Source: Lachnospiraceae bacterium
GTDB taxonomy: Bacteria; Bacillota; Clostridia; Lachnospirales; Lachnospiraceae
Assembly: GCA_022845955.1 (NCBI GenBank)
Contig: AP025576.1
Span: forward strand, 4,340,001 to 4,404,000
Reading direction: 5' to 3'
DNA length: 64,000 nucleotides
Positions 7,620-17,608 of this stretch are shown here, piece by piece; within the stretch, counting starts at the first letter, position 1, and each line of letters begins with the position of its first letter. The notes beneath the pieces are model-generated. The model was not told the origin of the DNA and searched no databases. It was given only the letters and a program-made list of their open reading frames with translations. The position numbers and the translations under genes are program-made.

Positions 7620-10600
7620 TCAGCTTTCCTCTTCCCTTCCCAGCTTCGTATAAACCCTGCGGGAATAGCCTGAAGAAACCCGGACGGGAGGTTTGGTATA
7701 GCAGCCCCAGGAAAGCTCGGGATAATTGAATTCACTGTCAATGATCAGCTGCGTATCCCCGTAATCCCCTTCTCCGAAAACAAGGAAGTGATCCACAAAA
7801 ACATAAGCACCCATGGATCCCGGCGCCCTTTCGCCTTTTACCGTAATGGTCAGGGTATGCTCTCCGTCAGGAAGCCCTTCCGCCGCATATACCAGCCGGC
7901 CGGGATCCCATTCATAGCCACGGGCAATTCCGGGCGTCAGCAGCCTGACACCCAGGGAAAGGGAATCCTCCATCCGTATGCCGTCCACCATAACCTCCGC
8001 CATTCCTCCCAGAATATCGTAACTGGCGATCCAGGCGCAGCCCGTACCCGAAAAACGGCAGGTACAGGTATCTCCCTTCCGGCCGGACCAAAGCTCTGCC
8101 CCGTCCATACTGGGATATCCGGTCCTTTGCAGCTGCCAGCTGCCGCAAAACGTCACACGGGGATCCTCTCTCTTTATGACATAATCCGCCTGATGGGTCA
8201 GCCGGGCGCGGACGGAATCCGTTCCGTCCGAAAGGATGGTAAAAGCCTGCCCGCTTTTCCCGTAACCCATGGAAGCTCGGTATATATGGGATTTCATTGC
8301 TGAAAAATCCCGGGTTCCCCTACGTCCCATGTCACAGGGTCCAAAAAGGACCGGATCCCGTTCCTCCAGCTGCCAGTCCCCTCCGGGAGCGGCGTCCGGG
8401 ACGGTACATGCCCGGGGATTATGTTTTACTGCACTGCCCTGCAGCCGGCCGATATGCCAGTCCGGGTAAGTATCCCACAGTCCCTTCCGGTTCCAGGAAA
8501 GGGTATCCATTTCTCCCGGCACCAGAAAGCGGATTCCCACTTCCTCATAGCCGCCGGAATCCGTATCATCCCCCACCCGCATAGCCAGCCTGCGCGGGCT
8601 TGCATACGGCATATCCGATACCTCATACAGGGTTTCCATGTAGCCGGCTCTGTCAATACGCAGATCAAACCGCACCCGGACCTTTCCGTAACTGCCGGCA
8701 ATAGCAACCGCCGCACAGTCCTGCCGTGTTTCCCAGCGGAAGGACTCCGGTTCCCAGGGGGCAAGGGCCAGCCCCGTCAGATGCAGGTATGGCCCGCCGG
8801 TCAATACCAGTTCTTTTTCCGCATAACCGGCGGTAATCAGTCCTGTTTCTGTTGAAAAATATAACCGGAACCCATCCCCTTCCACGATCAGGCTGTTTTC
8901 CCCTTCCCGCAGGGACGGCGCCCCAGCACAGCATGCGGGCAGCCCGGGGACCGGTATCCCCAGAGGGCGGCAGGCATCCTCCACCATATTGCCGAAAGGA
9001 TCGGTAAACGCCAGGGTAAGCGTATCTCCTTTTTTGTATGGGACTGGAATAAGCAGGCTGCCTTTCTCCCCCGGAGCCAGATCCGGCCCTTTCATGCTGC
9101 CGCCTTTCCCTCCGCAGCGCCAGGTGACGTCCACCTCCTGCAGATTGGTATGGTTAAACCGGTTTTCTATGGAAACACAGAGAACATCCCCGCAGGGTTT
9201 GGCATCTCCTTCCAGGCGGATCGGAGAATAGGCTTTACGCACATGCCAGAACTCCGGTTTTTTCCGTCTCCATCCGTCAAGGATGCCCCACGGCGCTCCC
9301 CGGTGCCCCTGTCCGCTTCCCTGCCAGACCTCGTCCACACCGGCCCAGATGGCACAGCCAAGCACACCCGGTGCGTACCACAGTTTATCCCAGAACCGGC
9401 GGATCGTCTCTCCCCAGAAATCCCGTACCCCGGGATCCCTTCTCTGATCCGCACGGTCATAGCAGGGGATATGCGTGGATTCATCATGCAGCACCGGCCA
9501 GGGCACCGGCTCATGACAGCTTCTGTCAAAACTGTCCACCAGGGCGGCGGGATCCTGTTCCCAGGCCGCATAGTGCATACTCCAGACATCCGCACGGTCA
9601 TCCTCCTCCCGTTGGGTGATGGGATAGCTGAAAATAGTCAGACGGCCGGGATCCTCCTGATGGGCATAGGCGTTCTCCATAGCGAGATTCCTGCCCCAGA
9701 AGCTCTCATTTGCCAGCGACCAGAGGATGACACTGGGGTGGGACCGGTCCCGTTCCAGTAACTCGGCAAACTGATTCATGAATTTTGGGGTGAACTCCGG
9801 ATCATTTTCCCTGCAGTCAATTTCCTGTCCTAAAAATGCAACCGCTGTTTCATCTTCCACATAAATACCGTATTCATCGCAGAGATCCAGGAAATCAGGC
9901 CGCGGCGGATAGTGGCTGGTGCGGATAAAATTAATGTTGGCTTCCTTGAACAGACGCACATCCTTCTCCACCAGCTCATGAGTCACAGCCCGGCCGGTAA
10001 CCGGGTGGATATCATGCCGGTTAATCCCCCGCAGCTTCAGCAGGTCCCCATTCAGCCAGACACGGCTGCCTTCCCTCTTTATCTGCCGGAAGCCAATGCG
10101 GCGGGAGGTGATTTCCGTACAGTTTCCTTCCTGCATCACCCTGGCCGTCAGCGTATACAGATTCGGATGCTCACTGTCCCATTTCACAGGGGCCTTTATC
10201 TCATAAACTGCAGAGAAATCCTGTCCCTCCTCCAGTTCCTCCTCCCCCAGCAGGAATTCTTCTCCCCGGGGCGCACATAAGGACAGGGAAAGCAGGCCGC
10301 CTCCTCCCCGCAGCGTGGCATAAACCGTCAGATTTGCATTTACGAATGCCTCATCAAAGGAGACATCCCCGTGCAGACGTCCCAGATATGTCAGGGGAAG
10401 GACCGCCAGGGAAACATCACGTATGATCCCGCCGAAATGAAACGGACAGATTCCGCCGGGATCATCCGTCACGCCCAGCACAAGCCGGTGCCTGCCGCCG
10501 TTAGCGGTAAATTGTGTGATTTCACAATCCCAGCTCACAAATCCCCCGTAATGCTCTCCCGCCGGATTTCCATCCACAAATACACGGGTTTGGCAGTTCA

Positions 10601-10880
10601 CGCCGTCAAAACGAAGAAAAATCCGTTTTCCCGCCCATCCGTCGGGGATTTCCAACTCACAGGAATAGGCATATTCTTTGACACCGGCACGCTGCTGCAT
10701 GGGAATGACGGTATCTTCCCAAAGATCGTCCTCCGCTTCCTCCCTCCAGAATTCCCCGCCGGGGTTTCTGCATATTTTCCAGGCTGCTTCATTCAGGCTG
10801 CGCACCGGTGTTTCGATATCCATTGTCCGCCGGGGCAGCGGTATGATCTGCGGCCTGGGCCAAATACGTTTTTCATCCAT
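7620..10880 (-). CDS. glycoside hydrolase family 2 enzyme (beta-galactosidase-like)
   Basis: A 1086-residue GH2 protein without a signal peptide, so probably cytosolic. The N-terminal jelly-roll and Ig-like sandwich domains cover about 30-300; the TIM barrel starts near LRGINRHDIHPVTGRA and holds the acid/base motif SLANESFWG. The ca. 500-residue C-terminal part contains further beta-sandwich domains, as in large beta-galactosidases, and may include a carbohydrate-binding domain. GAGGTATAAAA precedes the ATG. The neighbouring GH50-like gene and AraC regulator suggest a sugar-use locus. The sugar released (galactose or another beta-linked residue) cannot be set from sequence. Confidence 0.8.
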   Translation of the reverse strand: MDEKRIWPRPQIIPLPRRTMDIETPVRSLNEAAWKICRNPGGEFWREEAEDDLWEDTVIPMQQRAGVKEYAYSCELEIPDGWAGKRIFLRFDGVNCQTRVFVDGNPAGEHYGGFVSWDCEITQFTANGGRHRLVLGVTDDPGGICPFHFGGIIRDVSLAVLPLTYLGRLHGDVSFDEAFVNANLTVYATLRGGGGLLSLSLCAPRGEEFLLGEEELEEGQDFSAVYEIKAPVKWDSEHPNLYTLTARVMQEGNCTEITSRRIGFRQIKREGSRVWLNGDLLKLRGINRHDIHPVTGRAVTHELVEKDVRLFKEANINFIRTSHYPPRPDFLDLCDEYGIYVEDETAVAFLGQEIDCRENDPEFTPKFMNQFAELLERDRSHPSVILWSLANESFWGRNLAMENAYAHQEDPGRLTIFSYPITQREEDDRADVWSMHYAAWEQDPAALVDSFDRSCHEPVPWPVLHDESTHIPCYDRADQRRDPGVRDFWGETIRRFWDKLWYAPGVLGCAIWAGVDEVWQGSGQGHRGAPWGILDGWRRKKPEFWHVRKAYSPIRLEGDAKPCGDVLCVSIENRFNHTNLQEVDVTWRCGGKGGSMKGPDLAPGEKGSLLIPVPYKKGDTLTLAFTDPFGNMVEDACRPLGIPVPGLPACCAGAPSLREGENSLIVEGDGFRLYFSTETGLITAGYAEKELVLTGGPYLHLTGLALAPWEPESFRWETRQDCAAVAIAGSYGKVRVRFDLRIDRAGYMETLYEVSDMPYASPRRLAMRVGDDTDSGGYEEVGIRFLVPGEMDTLSWNRKGLWDTYPDWHIGRLQGSAVKHNPRACTVPDAAPGGDWQLEERDPVLFGPCDMGRRGTRDFSAMKSHIYRASMGYGKSGQAFTILSDGTDSVRARLTHQADYVIKREDPRVTFCGSWQLQRTGYPSMDGAELWSGRKGDTCTCRFSGTGCAWIASYDILGGMAEVMVDGIRMEDSLSLGVRLLTPGIARGYEWDPGRLVYAAEGLPDGEHTLTITVKGERAPGSMGAYVFVDHFLVFGEGDYGDTQLIIDSEFNYPELSWGCYTKPPVRVSSGYSRRVYTKLGREEES

Positions 10881-10925
10881 TTTTATACCTCGTTTATAGG
10901 AATACTTTATCCTGACGCCGGGTTA

Positions 10926-12932
10926 TCAATAACCTATCATCGGGACAGGCTTCGGTTTTCTGTCATATGGCTGTTTTTCTCCGTTTTTCACCTCATAGAG
11001 TACCCGTGAGGTTTCAAAAACCGCCTCCATCAGCTCCGGATAAGGCTGCATACATACATCTACCATGCCTATCTGGTAATTTTCCCCATCATACCGCCCC
11101 AGGCAGAATTGATCGTTATACTGGAACCAGTGGGCCGCCACGCCATAAGGATGGGCCGCCACCTTTTCCACAAAATATCTCCACATCACACCGCGCTCCT
11201 TCTGATCGGCAACCCCCTTGAGGCCGGTGGCAGTCAGTCCTCTGTCCAGGGCGCCGCAATGGAACTCTCCCAGAAGGATGGGCAGATCCACGCCCGCATT
11301 TTTCACAAAATCCATGTCCCTGGTGGGATCAAAATCATAGCAGTTAATGGAAAAGACGTCAAAATATTCCCAGCCCTTCATCATATCCCCATTGTACGCC
11401 TTTGACCAGCGCAGGCCCAGGTTCAGATGGTTCGGATCCACCGCCCGGCAGGCCAGGGAGGGGATGCGGATATATTCCGTGATCAGCTTTCCTGAAAATT
11501 CACGGATGTCCTTTTCCGAACCCGGATAACGCCGGGAACAGTCCGGTATCGGTTTTTCCAGATCCCCGAAGCTGACGAAGCCGGTCCCCCATACCCGGTT
11601 CAACGCTTCAACAGACGTATACTTTTCCTGCAGAAAAGTAAGCAGCCCCTTCCGGCAGAAGGTCTGTGCCGGATTTCTCAGCACTTCATCCGCAATAGCC
11701 AGGTTTTCCACAAAATTAAATTCAGGTTCGTTCCTTAAGAAATAGCCGATCAGCCACGGGTCCTCTTTCCACGCTTCCAGCTGCCTGGCATAGGCTTCCG
11801 ATCGTTCCCTGTATTCCGGCGACAGCACATCGGGAAAATCCCTGAAAATCAGCGTCTGTGTGACAGGGAAACCGGGAAGCTCACGGACATAGGCCAGCCT
11901 GCCGTTCCCGCAGCCAACCCCCAGCCCCGGGAAATTCCCCTGGGAATTGATCCCGCTGCCCATCAGGATATGGCAGGAAATCTCCTCCCACTTTTCTTTC
12001 CATGCGCCGCCGTAGACCTTCTTCAGATTCATCCCTGAAAAGTTAGCCATCTTATAGTGATCCACAGGCATATAGGCGGTCCTTCTCCGGCTGCCCTCTT
12101 TCAAAAATTCCGCATAGGCGGGATCCTCCCGGGGAAGCCAGTCGCAGCAGTCCTCAAAGCTGTCGATACGTCCCCACTCCCCGGCCCTTGTTCCGCAGGG
12201 GCCAAGGGAGAAATAATCGCATCCTTCCGGATCCGTCAGGTGCCATCTGCCGTCAGCCGATTTAAACGTGGAAAAATAGCCCGTCCCTTCCTTCAGCTTC
12301 CGGCGACTGTCCCCGCCCCAGATATTCCATTCCGGGAAAGGATAAGCCGCTGCGCCTTCCATTCTATGGTACGTTTCCTTCAATTCCTCTATAGAATGGA
12401 TCTTTCCCGGCCACTCCCCGTTCTTCCACTGGCCGAATTCATCCACCATTTTCTTCTTCGGCACCGGGAATTCCTCCGGAAGGGTATCCGTGAGGGAAAA
12501 GTTCTCAAAACGTACCGTTACCTCATGGTACATTTCCTCCATACCCAGTTCGAACCGCTCCACATCCTCACGCCGGGTACGCTGGCCGTGTACCACAAGC
12601 TTCAGGGTCCCCGGCGTCCGGTTGGTAAATATGGTCCGGTTATCCAGCAAATCCAAATCCAGGCAGATTCTCGTCTTAAACCGGGGCAGGATGCCGAAAC
12701 GCATAAACAGCCTTTCCTTTTCTTCCCCCGGCAGGAAACACCGGAACATCATCGCCGTGGAATGATCCTCCAGCACCTCCACATCCCCTGTGAGGTAACG
12801 TCCTTCCCCTTCGTTTACCTGCGGCAGGGATATCCCGCCTCCTCCGGCTCCCAGCAGCACCGTACAGCCTTTTTCGTCCGCTTCCAGGATCCCTGCATCC
12901 CTCGCCTGTGACCGTCTGAAATCAATATTCAT
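10926..12932 (-). CDS. clan GH-A glycoside hydrolase, GH50 beta-agarase-like
   Basis: About 668 residues. The C-terminal two thirds form a GH-A barrel with an NEPE motif (FLRNEPEFNF, acid/base) and GEFHCGALDRG (nucleophile Glu); the latter closely recalls the GEFHFG-type motif of GH50 agarases. The N-terminal 170 residues look like a beta-sandwich. No signal peptide, so it would act on imported oligosaccharides. The ATG at 12932 is preferred over 12938 because GGGAGA then has normal spacing. It ends 45 bp before the GH2 gene and is probably cotranscribed. True agarase activity is unproven; another galactan or glucan substrate is possible. Confidence 0.6.
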   Translation of the reverse strand: MNIDFRRSQARDAGILEADEKGCTVLLGAGGGGISLPQVNEGEGRYLTGDVEVLEDHSTAMMFRCFLPGEEKERLFMRFGILPRFKTRICLDLDLLDNRTIFTNRTPGTLKLVVHGQRTRREDVERFELGMEEMYHEVTVRFENFSLTDTLPEEFPVPKKKMVDEFGQWKNGEWPGKIHSIEELKETYHRMEGAAAYPFPEWNIWGGDSRRKLKEGTGYFSTFKSADGRWHLTDPEGCDYFSLGPCGTRAGEWGRIDSFEDCCDWLPREDPAYAEFLKEGSRRRTAYMPVDHYKMANFSGMNLKKVYGGAWKEKWEEISCHILMGSGINSQGNFPGLGVGCGNGRLAYVRELPGFPVTQTLIFRDFPDVLSPEYRERSEAYARQLEAWKEDPWLIGYFLRNEPEFNFVENLAIADEVLRNPAQTFCRKGLLTFLQEKYTSVEALNRVWGTGFVSFGDLEKPIPDCSRRYPGSEKDIREFSGKLITEYIRIPSLACRAVDPNHLNLGLRWSKAYNGDMMKGWEYFDVFSINCYDFDPTRDMDFVKNAGVDLPILLGEFHCGALDRGLTATGLKGVADQKERGVMWRYFVEKVAAHPYGVAAHWFQYNDQFCLGRYDGENYQIGMVDVCMQPYPELMEAVFETSRVLYEVKNGEKQPYDRKPKPVPMIGY

Positions 12933-13082
12933 GCCCATTCTCCCATCTGCCCGTATCCCGGGCTGTTTTCTCCCGCCTGCATTGCTCCGGCGGCTGTTTG
13001 GAATTTATGTCCTTCTATTTATATGATATAAAAACGAACGGGAAAAGCAATGGCGGAAACCTTGTTTTTTTATACAAAACCG

Positions 13083-13111
13083 TTGTCTCCGACGCATGGC
13101 CGCGTTATACT
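13083..13111 (+). promoter_or_regulatory. sigma-A type promoter of the AraC gene
   Basis: TTGTCT (13083-13088), a 17-bp spacer and TATACT (13106-13111), 40 bp before the AraC-type start. It sits in the divergent gap with the GH50-like gene, where the regulator could control both directions. Confidence 0.55.
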
Positions 13112-13151
13112 CAATATGCCCGTAATACATTTATAAGGAGAAAAGTAAGGG

Positions 13152-14072
13152 ATGGAAGAGCTTCTTTATTATAAAATGGACAGCACCTGTATGCCTGTCG
13201 TAAAATTTACAAATAAGGTACATGTAGAGCCGCCGCACGTACATATCCGGCGGCAGCTGGAAGAATTTGTCCTGTATTTCGTTCTTTCCGGAGATATGTA
13301 TCTGAGAGAAGGGGAAAGAGATTACCAACTGGGTTCCGGGGATATGCTTCTGCTGGATCCACGCCGGGAACACCGGGGCATCCGGGCGGCAGCCTGTACC
13401 TATTTTTACATCCATTTCTATCATGACGGGCTGGAAGAATGCCGTGCGTCCGCAGATGACATAAAGAACCAGGCGCTCGCCTGCCGGTTTGCCTCCCTGC
13501 AGGCGGATGAATGCGCCATACGGAAACTGCCGGCCGCCCCGATCCTTCTGCCGAAGCATATGCATGTCAGCCGGCCCGGCACCATCCTGCATCTGACGGA
13601 GCTGCTGGAACAGGTAAAGGGTTCCCATTATAACAAGCTGGAGCATTTCCAGCTGAATACCGGCTGCCTTTTCCTGGAGTTCCTGCTCGGCATGTCCCGT
13701 GAACTTACCGAATCCTTTCTGCTGGAGGGGGATGCCACACTCACCGCCCGCTCCACGCGGATTATTTATGATATCCTGACTTTTTTCCAGAGCGGCTATG
13801 CGGATGAAATTACCGGCAGTCTCATTGAGCAGAAATATGGCTGTAATTATGACTATATCAACCGGCTCTTTAAAAAGGCCACCGGGAAAACAATGCTGGC
13901 CTATCTCAACGAACTGCGTATTTCCAAAGCCAGGCAGCTGCTCTCCGACGGGACCAGCCAGATTTCCAGGGTGGCGGAACAATGCGGTTTCCATGATATT
14001 TATTATTTTTCCAGGGTATTCAAAAAATACACCGGGACTACGCCCGGTGCCTTTTCCAGAAAATGCTGCTGA
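13152..14072 (+). CDS. AraC-family transcriptional regulator
   Basis: 306 residues: an N-terminal cupin-like sensor half and a C-terminal pair of helix-turn-helix motifs (ISRVAEQCGFHDIYYFSRVFKK is the second HTH; KKYTGTTPGAFS closes it). Divergent from the GH50/GH2 genes and therefore probably their sugar-responsive activator; this is inferred from position. AAGGAG precedes the ATG. Confidence 0.85.
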   Translation: MEELLYYKMDSTCMPVVKFTNKVHVEPPHVHIRRQLEEFVLYFVLSGDMYLREGERDYQLGSGDMLLLDPRREHRGIRAAACTYFYIHFYHDGLEECRASADDIKNQALACRFASLQADECAIRKLPAAPILLPKHMHVSRPGTILHLTELLEQVKGSHYNKLEHFQLNTGCLFLEFLLGMSRELTESFLLEGDATLTARSTRIIYDILTFFQSGYADEITGSLIEQKYGCNYDYINRLFKKATGKTMLAYLNELRISKARQLLSDGTSQISRVAEQCGFHDIYYFSRVFKKYTGTTPGAFSRKCC

Positions 14073-14112
14073 AAACCGCCCTTACCTGTACCCGCCCCTG
14101 CAGGCTGCCGCT

Positions 14113-15174
14113 TTATTTCCGGTAGTCTCTGCAGGCCTCCACATAGGCAAAAATATTCTCCAGGGGAACCTCCGGCTCCAGCATATGGGTGGGGGCCACG
14201 AAAAGCCCTCCCCGTTCCCCGGCCGCGTCCAGATTCTCCCGGACCGCTTTTTTCACCTCTTCCGGCGTCCCATGCGGCATTACCGTCTGGGTTCCGATAG
14301 TTCCGTGGAAGGATATCCGGCCGCCATACTGCCTGCAGATCGCCTTAAAGTCCATGCATTCACTCTGGATGGGATTGAGCACATCGATCCCCGCCTCGAT
14401 CAGATGCGGGATAAAAGGCTCGATGAAGCCGCAGGAATGGTAAAAAACAAGGATATCCGGATTGATGCCCTTCACCATTTCCACCAGCCTGGCAAGCCTT
14501 GGCTTCAGCCACCGGCAGTACAGCTCTTCGCTCATCATGATCGTATGCTGCATGCCGATATCGTCCCCGAAATAGATCACATCCACGCCGGCCTCGGCAT
14601 AGGAGCGCGCCCGCAGCATGGAGATTTCCAGCACCTTATCCAGGAGGAATTCCGCCGTATCCTCTTCCGCCATCATATCACAGAACAGGTTTTCCATTCC
14701 TCTCAGATACCATGCCGTTTCCCATATGGTCGTCTGCATGTTCCCCACCGCGATTTGATCCCGTTTCCTGATCGCTTCCACCTGCTCCTTCTGGTGGGCA
14801 TTTTCCCCGTGGGCAAAATCCGGGAAGGGATATTTCTGCAAATCCTGCGTATCCTCTGCATCCTCCAGCGGATGGCGCATATAGGTCATGTGCATACTGT
14901 TGGGGGATTTTTCATGCCCGATTCCCCAGATATCGATATCCGCGCCTTCCGCGAGAGGCCTTTGATAGAATCTGCGGTACTGCTGTACATCGTGGCCGGG
15001 AAGCCTGATATCCTCCACCATGCGCCAGGGAAAACGGAAATACTCCTGGTAATCTTCCACACCCATCTCCTTTTTCAGCCTTTCTTCCAGATAAGGACAT
15101 AAGCTGAATTCCACCGGAACCCATTCATAACCGGTACGCCTTATTAACGATAAAAAATTCTCTCTGTTTGTCAT
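14113..15174 (-). CDS. UroD-family protein (methyltransferase-like)
   Basis: 353 residues of the UroD fold. Visible blocks: GAGIDVLNPIQ-type motif (EAGIDVLNPIQSEC), YFGDDIGMQ, FYHSCGFIEPFIPHL with a possible zinc-binding His/Cys, and APTHMLEPEVPLENI at the end. It is convergent with the AraC gene and 25 bp downstream of the second AraC gene on the same strand. The third UroD-like gene in 15 kb; like the others it is probably not a haem enzyme. GGAGAAGG is placed before the ATG. Substrate unknown. Confidence 0.75.
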   Translation of the reverse strand: MTNRENFLSLIRRTGYEWVPVEFSLCPYLEERLKKEMGVEDYQEYFRFPWRMVEDIRLPGHDVQQYRRFYQRPLAEGADIDIWGIGHEKSPNSMHMTYMRHPLEDAEDTQDLQKYPFPDFAHGENAHQKEQVEAIRKRDQIAVGNMQTTIWETAWYLRGMENLFCDMMAEEDTAEFLLDKVLEISMLRARSYAEAGVDVIYFGDDIGMQHTIMMSEELYCRWLKPRLARLVEMVKGINPDILVFYHSCGFIEPFIPHLIEAGIDVLNPIQSECMDFKAICRQYGGRISFHGTIGTQTVMPHGTPEEVKKAVRENLDAAGERGGLFVAPTHMLEPEVPLENIFAYVEACRDYRK

Positions 15175-15199
15175 TTTTCCTTCTCCTTCCCGTAACCGT

Positions 15200-16267
15200 T
15201 CACTCTTTCCCCGTATTCCGGTACTCGACCGGTGTCATCCCCGTATACCTTTTAAACATACGGCAGAAATACTGGGGACTGTTAAAGCCGGTGAGGGCCG
15301 CCACCTGGGTGATTCCTTTTTCCCAGTCCCCTAACAGCTCCTTCGCCCTGGCAATGCGGAGCATGGCAATATAATGGGAACAGCTGATGCCGATGCGCTC
15401 TTCGAAGGCCTTGCGCAGGTACCGGGAACTCACCCCCAGCTCTTTTGCCAGATCTTCTATATTAATATCTTCCTCCAGCCTGCTTCGTATCCGCTCCAGG
15501 GCTTCTCCCAGCTTGCCCTGACGGATATCCGCCTGCAGCCGCTCCGTTTCCATATAACGGCTCAGCATGGCATACAGCTGCAGCATGGAAAAATCCAGCT
15601 GGGCCTTCCGGAAATCATCCTCCTGCCGTTTTTTGTAATACCGGCCGATTGTCTCCAGCAGGCCGCATAATTCCTCACAGTCCTGAAACACATAAAAAGG
15701 CCGGTCATACCGGAAACACGCCAGCGTTTCCGGTATCTTTCCCGGAAGGGAAACCTGATAGATCAACTGTGTAATGGAACAGGATTTGCTCATGTCCACC
15801 ATAAACAGGTGCTTTTTACAGGGATTGACAACCATACAGCTCCCCCTTTTCAAAGGCACGATCACATCCTCCACCTCCATCATGCAGCAGCCTGAATTAA
15901 TATAATTGATCTCCACCTGGGGATGGGCGTGGCTGTCAAATCTGTAATTTGCGGGAAAGCGTATCTTACGAATCGTCTCAATTCCAACATCATAGCTTCT
16001 GTCCGTCAAAAGTCCTGTTAAATCCTTCTCTACCGGGTTCACTGTCTGCCGTTCCTTTCTTTTTCCGCCGGAGCAAAGGGATGGTTCATGCACCGGGTTT
16101 TCTTCCATAATAGCATCTGCTTCTATTTCGTAACAGCCAGGACAAGTCCGGCTGTTATTCTTTTCTTCATCATACCTTCTTTTGGATAATCCGGCAATTG
16201 CTGTTTCTACTATAACATGCAGCATTTCCCGCTTCATTAAAGAAACGGAACGGATTATTATTTTCAT
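15200..16267 (-). CDS. AraC-family transcriptional regulator
   Basis: About 355 residues. After a poorly conserved N-terminal stretch there is a cupin sensor (FDSHAHPQVEINYINSG) and a C-terminal double HTH (NIEDLAKELGVSSRYLRKAF; ITQVAALTGFNSPQYFCRMF; KRYTGMTPVEYR). The start at 16267 has GAAAGGTACA upstream; an in-frame start at 16285 is also open, and the first 90 codons could be over-called. Likely regulator of the UroD-family gene directly downstream. Confidence 0.8.
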   Translation of the reverse strand: MKIIIRSVSLMKREMLHVIVETAIAGLSKRRYDEEKNNSRTCPGCYEIEADAIMEENPVHEPSLCSGGKRKERQTVNPVEKDLTGLLTDRSYDVGIETIRKIRFPANYRFDSHAHPQVEINYINSGCCMMEVEDVIVPLKRGSCMVVNPCKKHLFMVDMSKSCSITQLIYQVSLPGKIPETLACFRYDRPFYVFQDCEELCGLLETIGRYYKKRQEDDFRKAQLDFSMLQLYAMLSRYMETERLQADIRQGKLGEALERIRSRLEEDINIEDLAKELGVSSRYLRKAFEERIGISCSHYIAMLRIARAKELLGDWEKGITQVAALTGFNSPQYFCRMFKRYTGMTPVEYRNTGKE

Positions 16268-16352
16268 TGTACCTTTCGGAACCAAATAAAATTAATAATA
16301 TCCGACACGGCCTTTTCCGTTTACACTCTGCACAGCAAAATGTACCTATGCA

Positions 16353-16361
16353 CATATAATA
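16353..16361 (+). promoter_or_regulatory. possible mother-cell sigma (SigK-like) -10 box before the glycosyltransferase
   Basis: CATATAATA fits the sporulation -10 pattern CATANNNTA. It also contains TATAAT, so an ordinary sigma-A promoter is equally possible; the -35 region is not clear for either. The same pattern recurs before the collagen-like gene. Confidence 0.3.
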
Positions 16362-16441
16362 CAGCAGTACCTGCGGGAATGAATTGCCAAACACACTCCC
16401 GGCCGGACAATCGAAAAAAATAACAGGAAAAAGGAATTATC

Positions 16442-17530
16442 ATGGTCACAATCAGTTTGTGTATGATCGTTAAGAATGAGGAAGCTGTCCTGGGCAGATG
16501 CCTGGACAGCATTGCAGGGCTTGTGGATGAAATCATAATTGTGGATACCGGCTCTTCCGATAAGACAAATGAGGTTGCTGCGGGGTATCCGTCCCGGCTG
16601 TATACCTGGCCCTGGGCGGACGACTTTGCCGCTGCCAGAAATTATTCTTTTTCAAAAGCGGAAATGGACTACTGTATGTGGCTGGATGCCGACGATGTGC
16701 TGGATCCCCGTTTCCATGCGGATTTTTCCGCATTAAAGGAGTCCCTCAGCCCGGATACCGATATTGTGATGATGAAGTATAACACCTCCTTTGATCCGAA
16801 CGGGAATCCCCTGTTTTCGTATTATCGGGAACGCTGGATACGAAATGACGGCCTGCACCGCTGGACGGGGGAAGTTCATGAAGCGATAACTCCCTGCGGG
16901 AAAATTTACTATTCCCCCATTGCGGTCAGTCATAAAAAGAAGGGAAATGGCGACCCGGACAGGAATCTGGACATTTACAGGAAACTGCTTGCCAAAGGCA
17001 GGTTCCTGACCCCCCGGCAGCAATATTATTACGGGCGTGAGCTTTATTATCACGGCCTGTATGCCGAGGCGGCAGATATACTCACGGCTTTTCTGGATTC
17101 CCCGGAGGGGTGGACGGAAAATAAGCTTGAAGCGTGTGGGGTATGTGCGGAATGTTATTACCGGCAGGCGAAGGATTCCTCAGCCTTGCATGTTCTGCTG
17201 CGGAGCCTGGAATATGACGTTCCCAGGGCTGAGCTGTGCTGTAGTATCGGAAAGCACTTCCTGGACCGGGGGAATTACAAGATCTCTGTTTTCTGGTATG
17301 AAATGGCTCTGCGTGCGGAACGAAACGACAGAACGGGGGGTTTTATCCTTCCCGACTGCTATGATTATATCCCCTATCTTCAGCTTTGTGTATGCTGCGA
17401 TAAGCTTGGCGACCGGGAAAAAGCGGAGTATTACAATGAAAAAGCCGGGTTCTGCAAACCGGGTTCCGACGCAGTCCTTTATAACAGGCTTTATTTTGAA
17501 AATATCCGCAGACAGCAGGCAGACAGGTAG
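16442..17530 (+). CDS. family-2 glycosyltransferase (SgtA-like) with C-terminal helical repeats
   Basis: 362 residues. GT-A fold with MIVKNEE at the N-terminus, VDTGSSDKT and the metal/nucleotide motif DADD near residue 83; the C-terminal 150 residues look like TPR helices. Such short GT2-TPR proteins sit beside collagen-like exosporium genes in Clostridia (as with sgtA and bclA3 in C. difficile) and glycosylate their Thr-rich Gly-X-Y region. Here the collagen-like gene starts 78 bp downstream on the same strand, so glycosylation of that protein is the natural reading. AAGGA precedes the ATG. Confidence 0.8.
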   Translation: MVTISLCMIVKNEEAVLGRCLDSIAGLVDEIIIVDTGSSDKTNEVAAGYPSRLYTWPWADDFAAARNYSFSKAEMDYCMWLDADDVLDPRFHADFSALKESLSPDTDIVMMKYNTSFDPNGNPLFSYYRERWIRNDGLHRWTGEVHEAITPCGKIYYSPIAVSHKKKGNGDPDRNLDIYRKLLAKGRFLTPRQQYYYGRELYYHGLYAEAADILTAFLDSPEGWTENKLEACGVCAECYYRQAKDSSALHVLLRSLEYDVPRAELCCSIGKHFLDRGNYKISVFWYEMALRAERNDRTGGFILPDCYDYIPYLQLCVCCDKLGDREKAEYYNEKAGFCKPGSDAVLYNRLYFENIRRQQADR

Positions 17531-17564
17531 ATTCTTATGACATGTGGCAGGTCATCAAAGAATT

Positions 17565-17573
17565 CATATTATA
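17565..17573 (+). promoter_or_regulatory. possible SigK-like -10 box before the collagen-like gene
   Basis: CATATTATA matches CATANNNTA 36 bp before the start codon. With the similar box before the glycosyltransferase it supports, weakly, late mother-cell expression, as known for bclA genes. Confidence 0.35.
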
Positions 17574-17608
17574 TTGTAATAACAAATTTTCGAAAAAGGG
17601 CAAATAAT

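Noticed and set aside
7750..10900. Several long plus-strand frames opposite the GH2 gene
   Set aside because: Shadows of a GC-rich gene; no ribosome sites and no recognisable domains.
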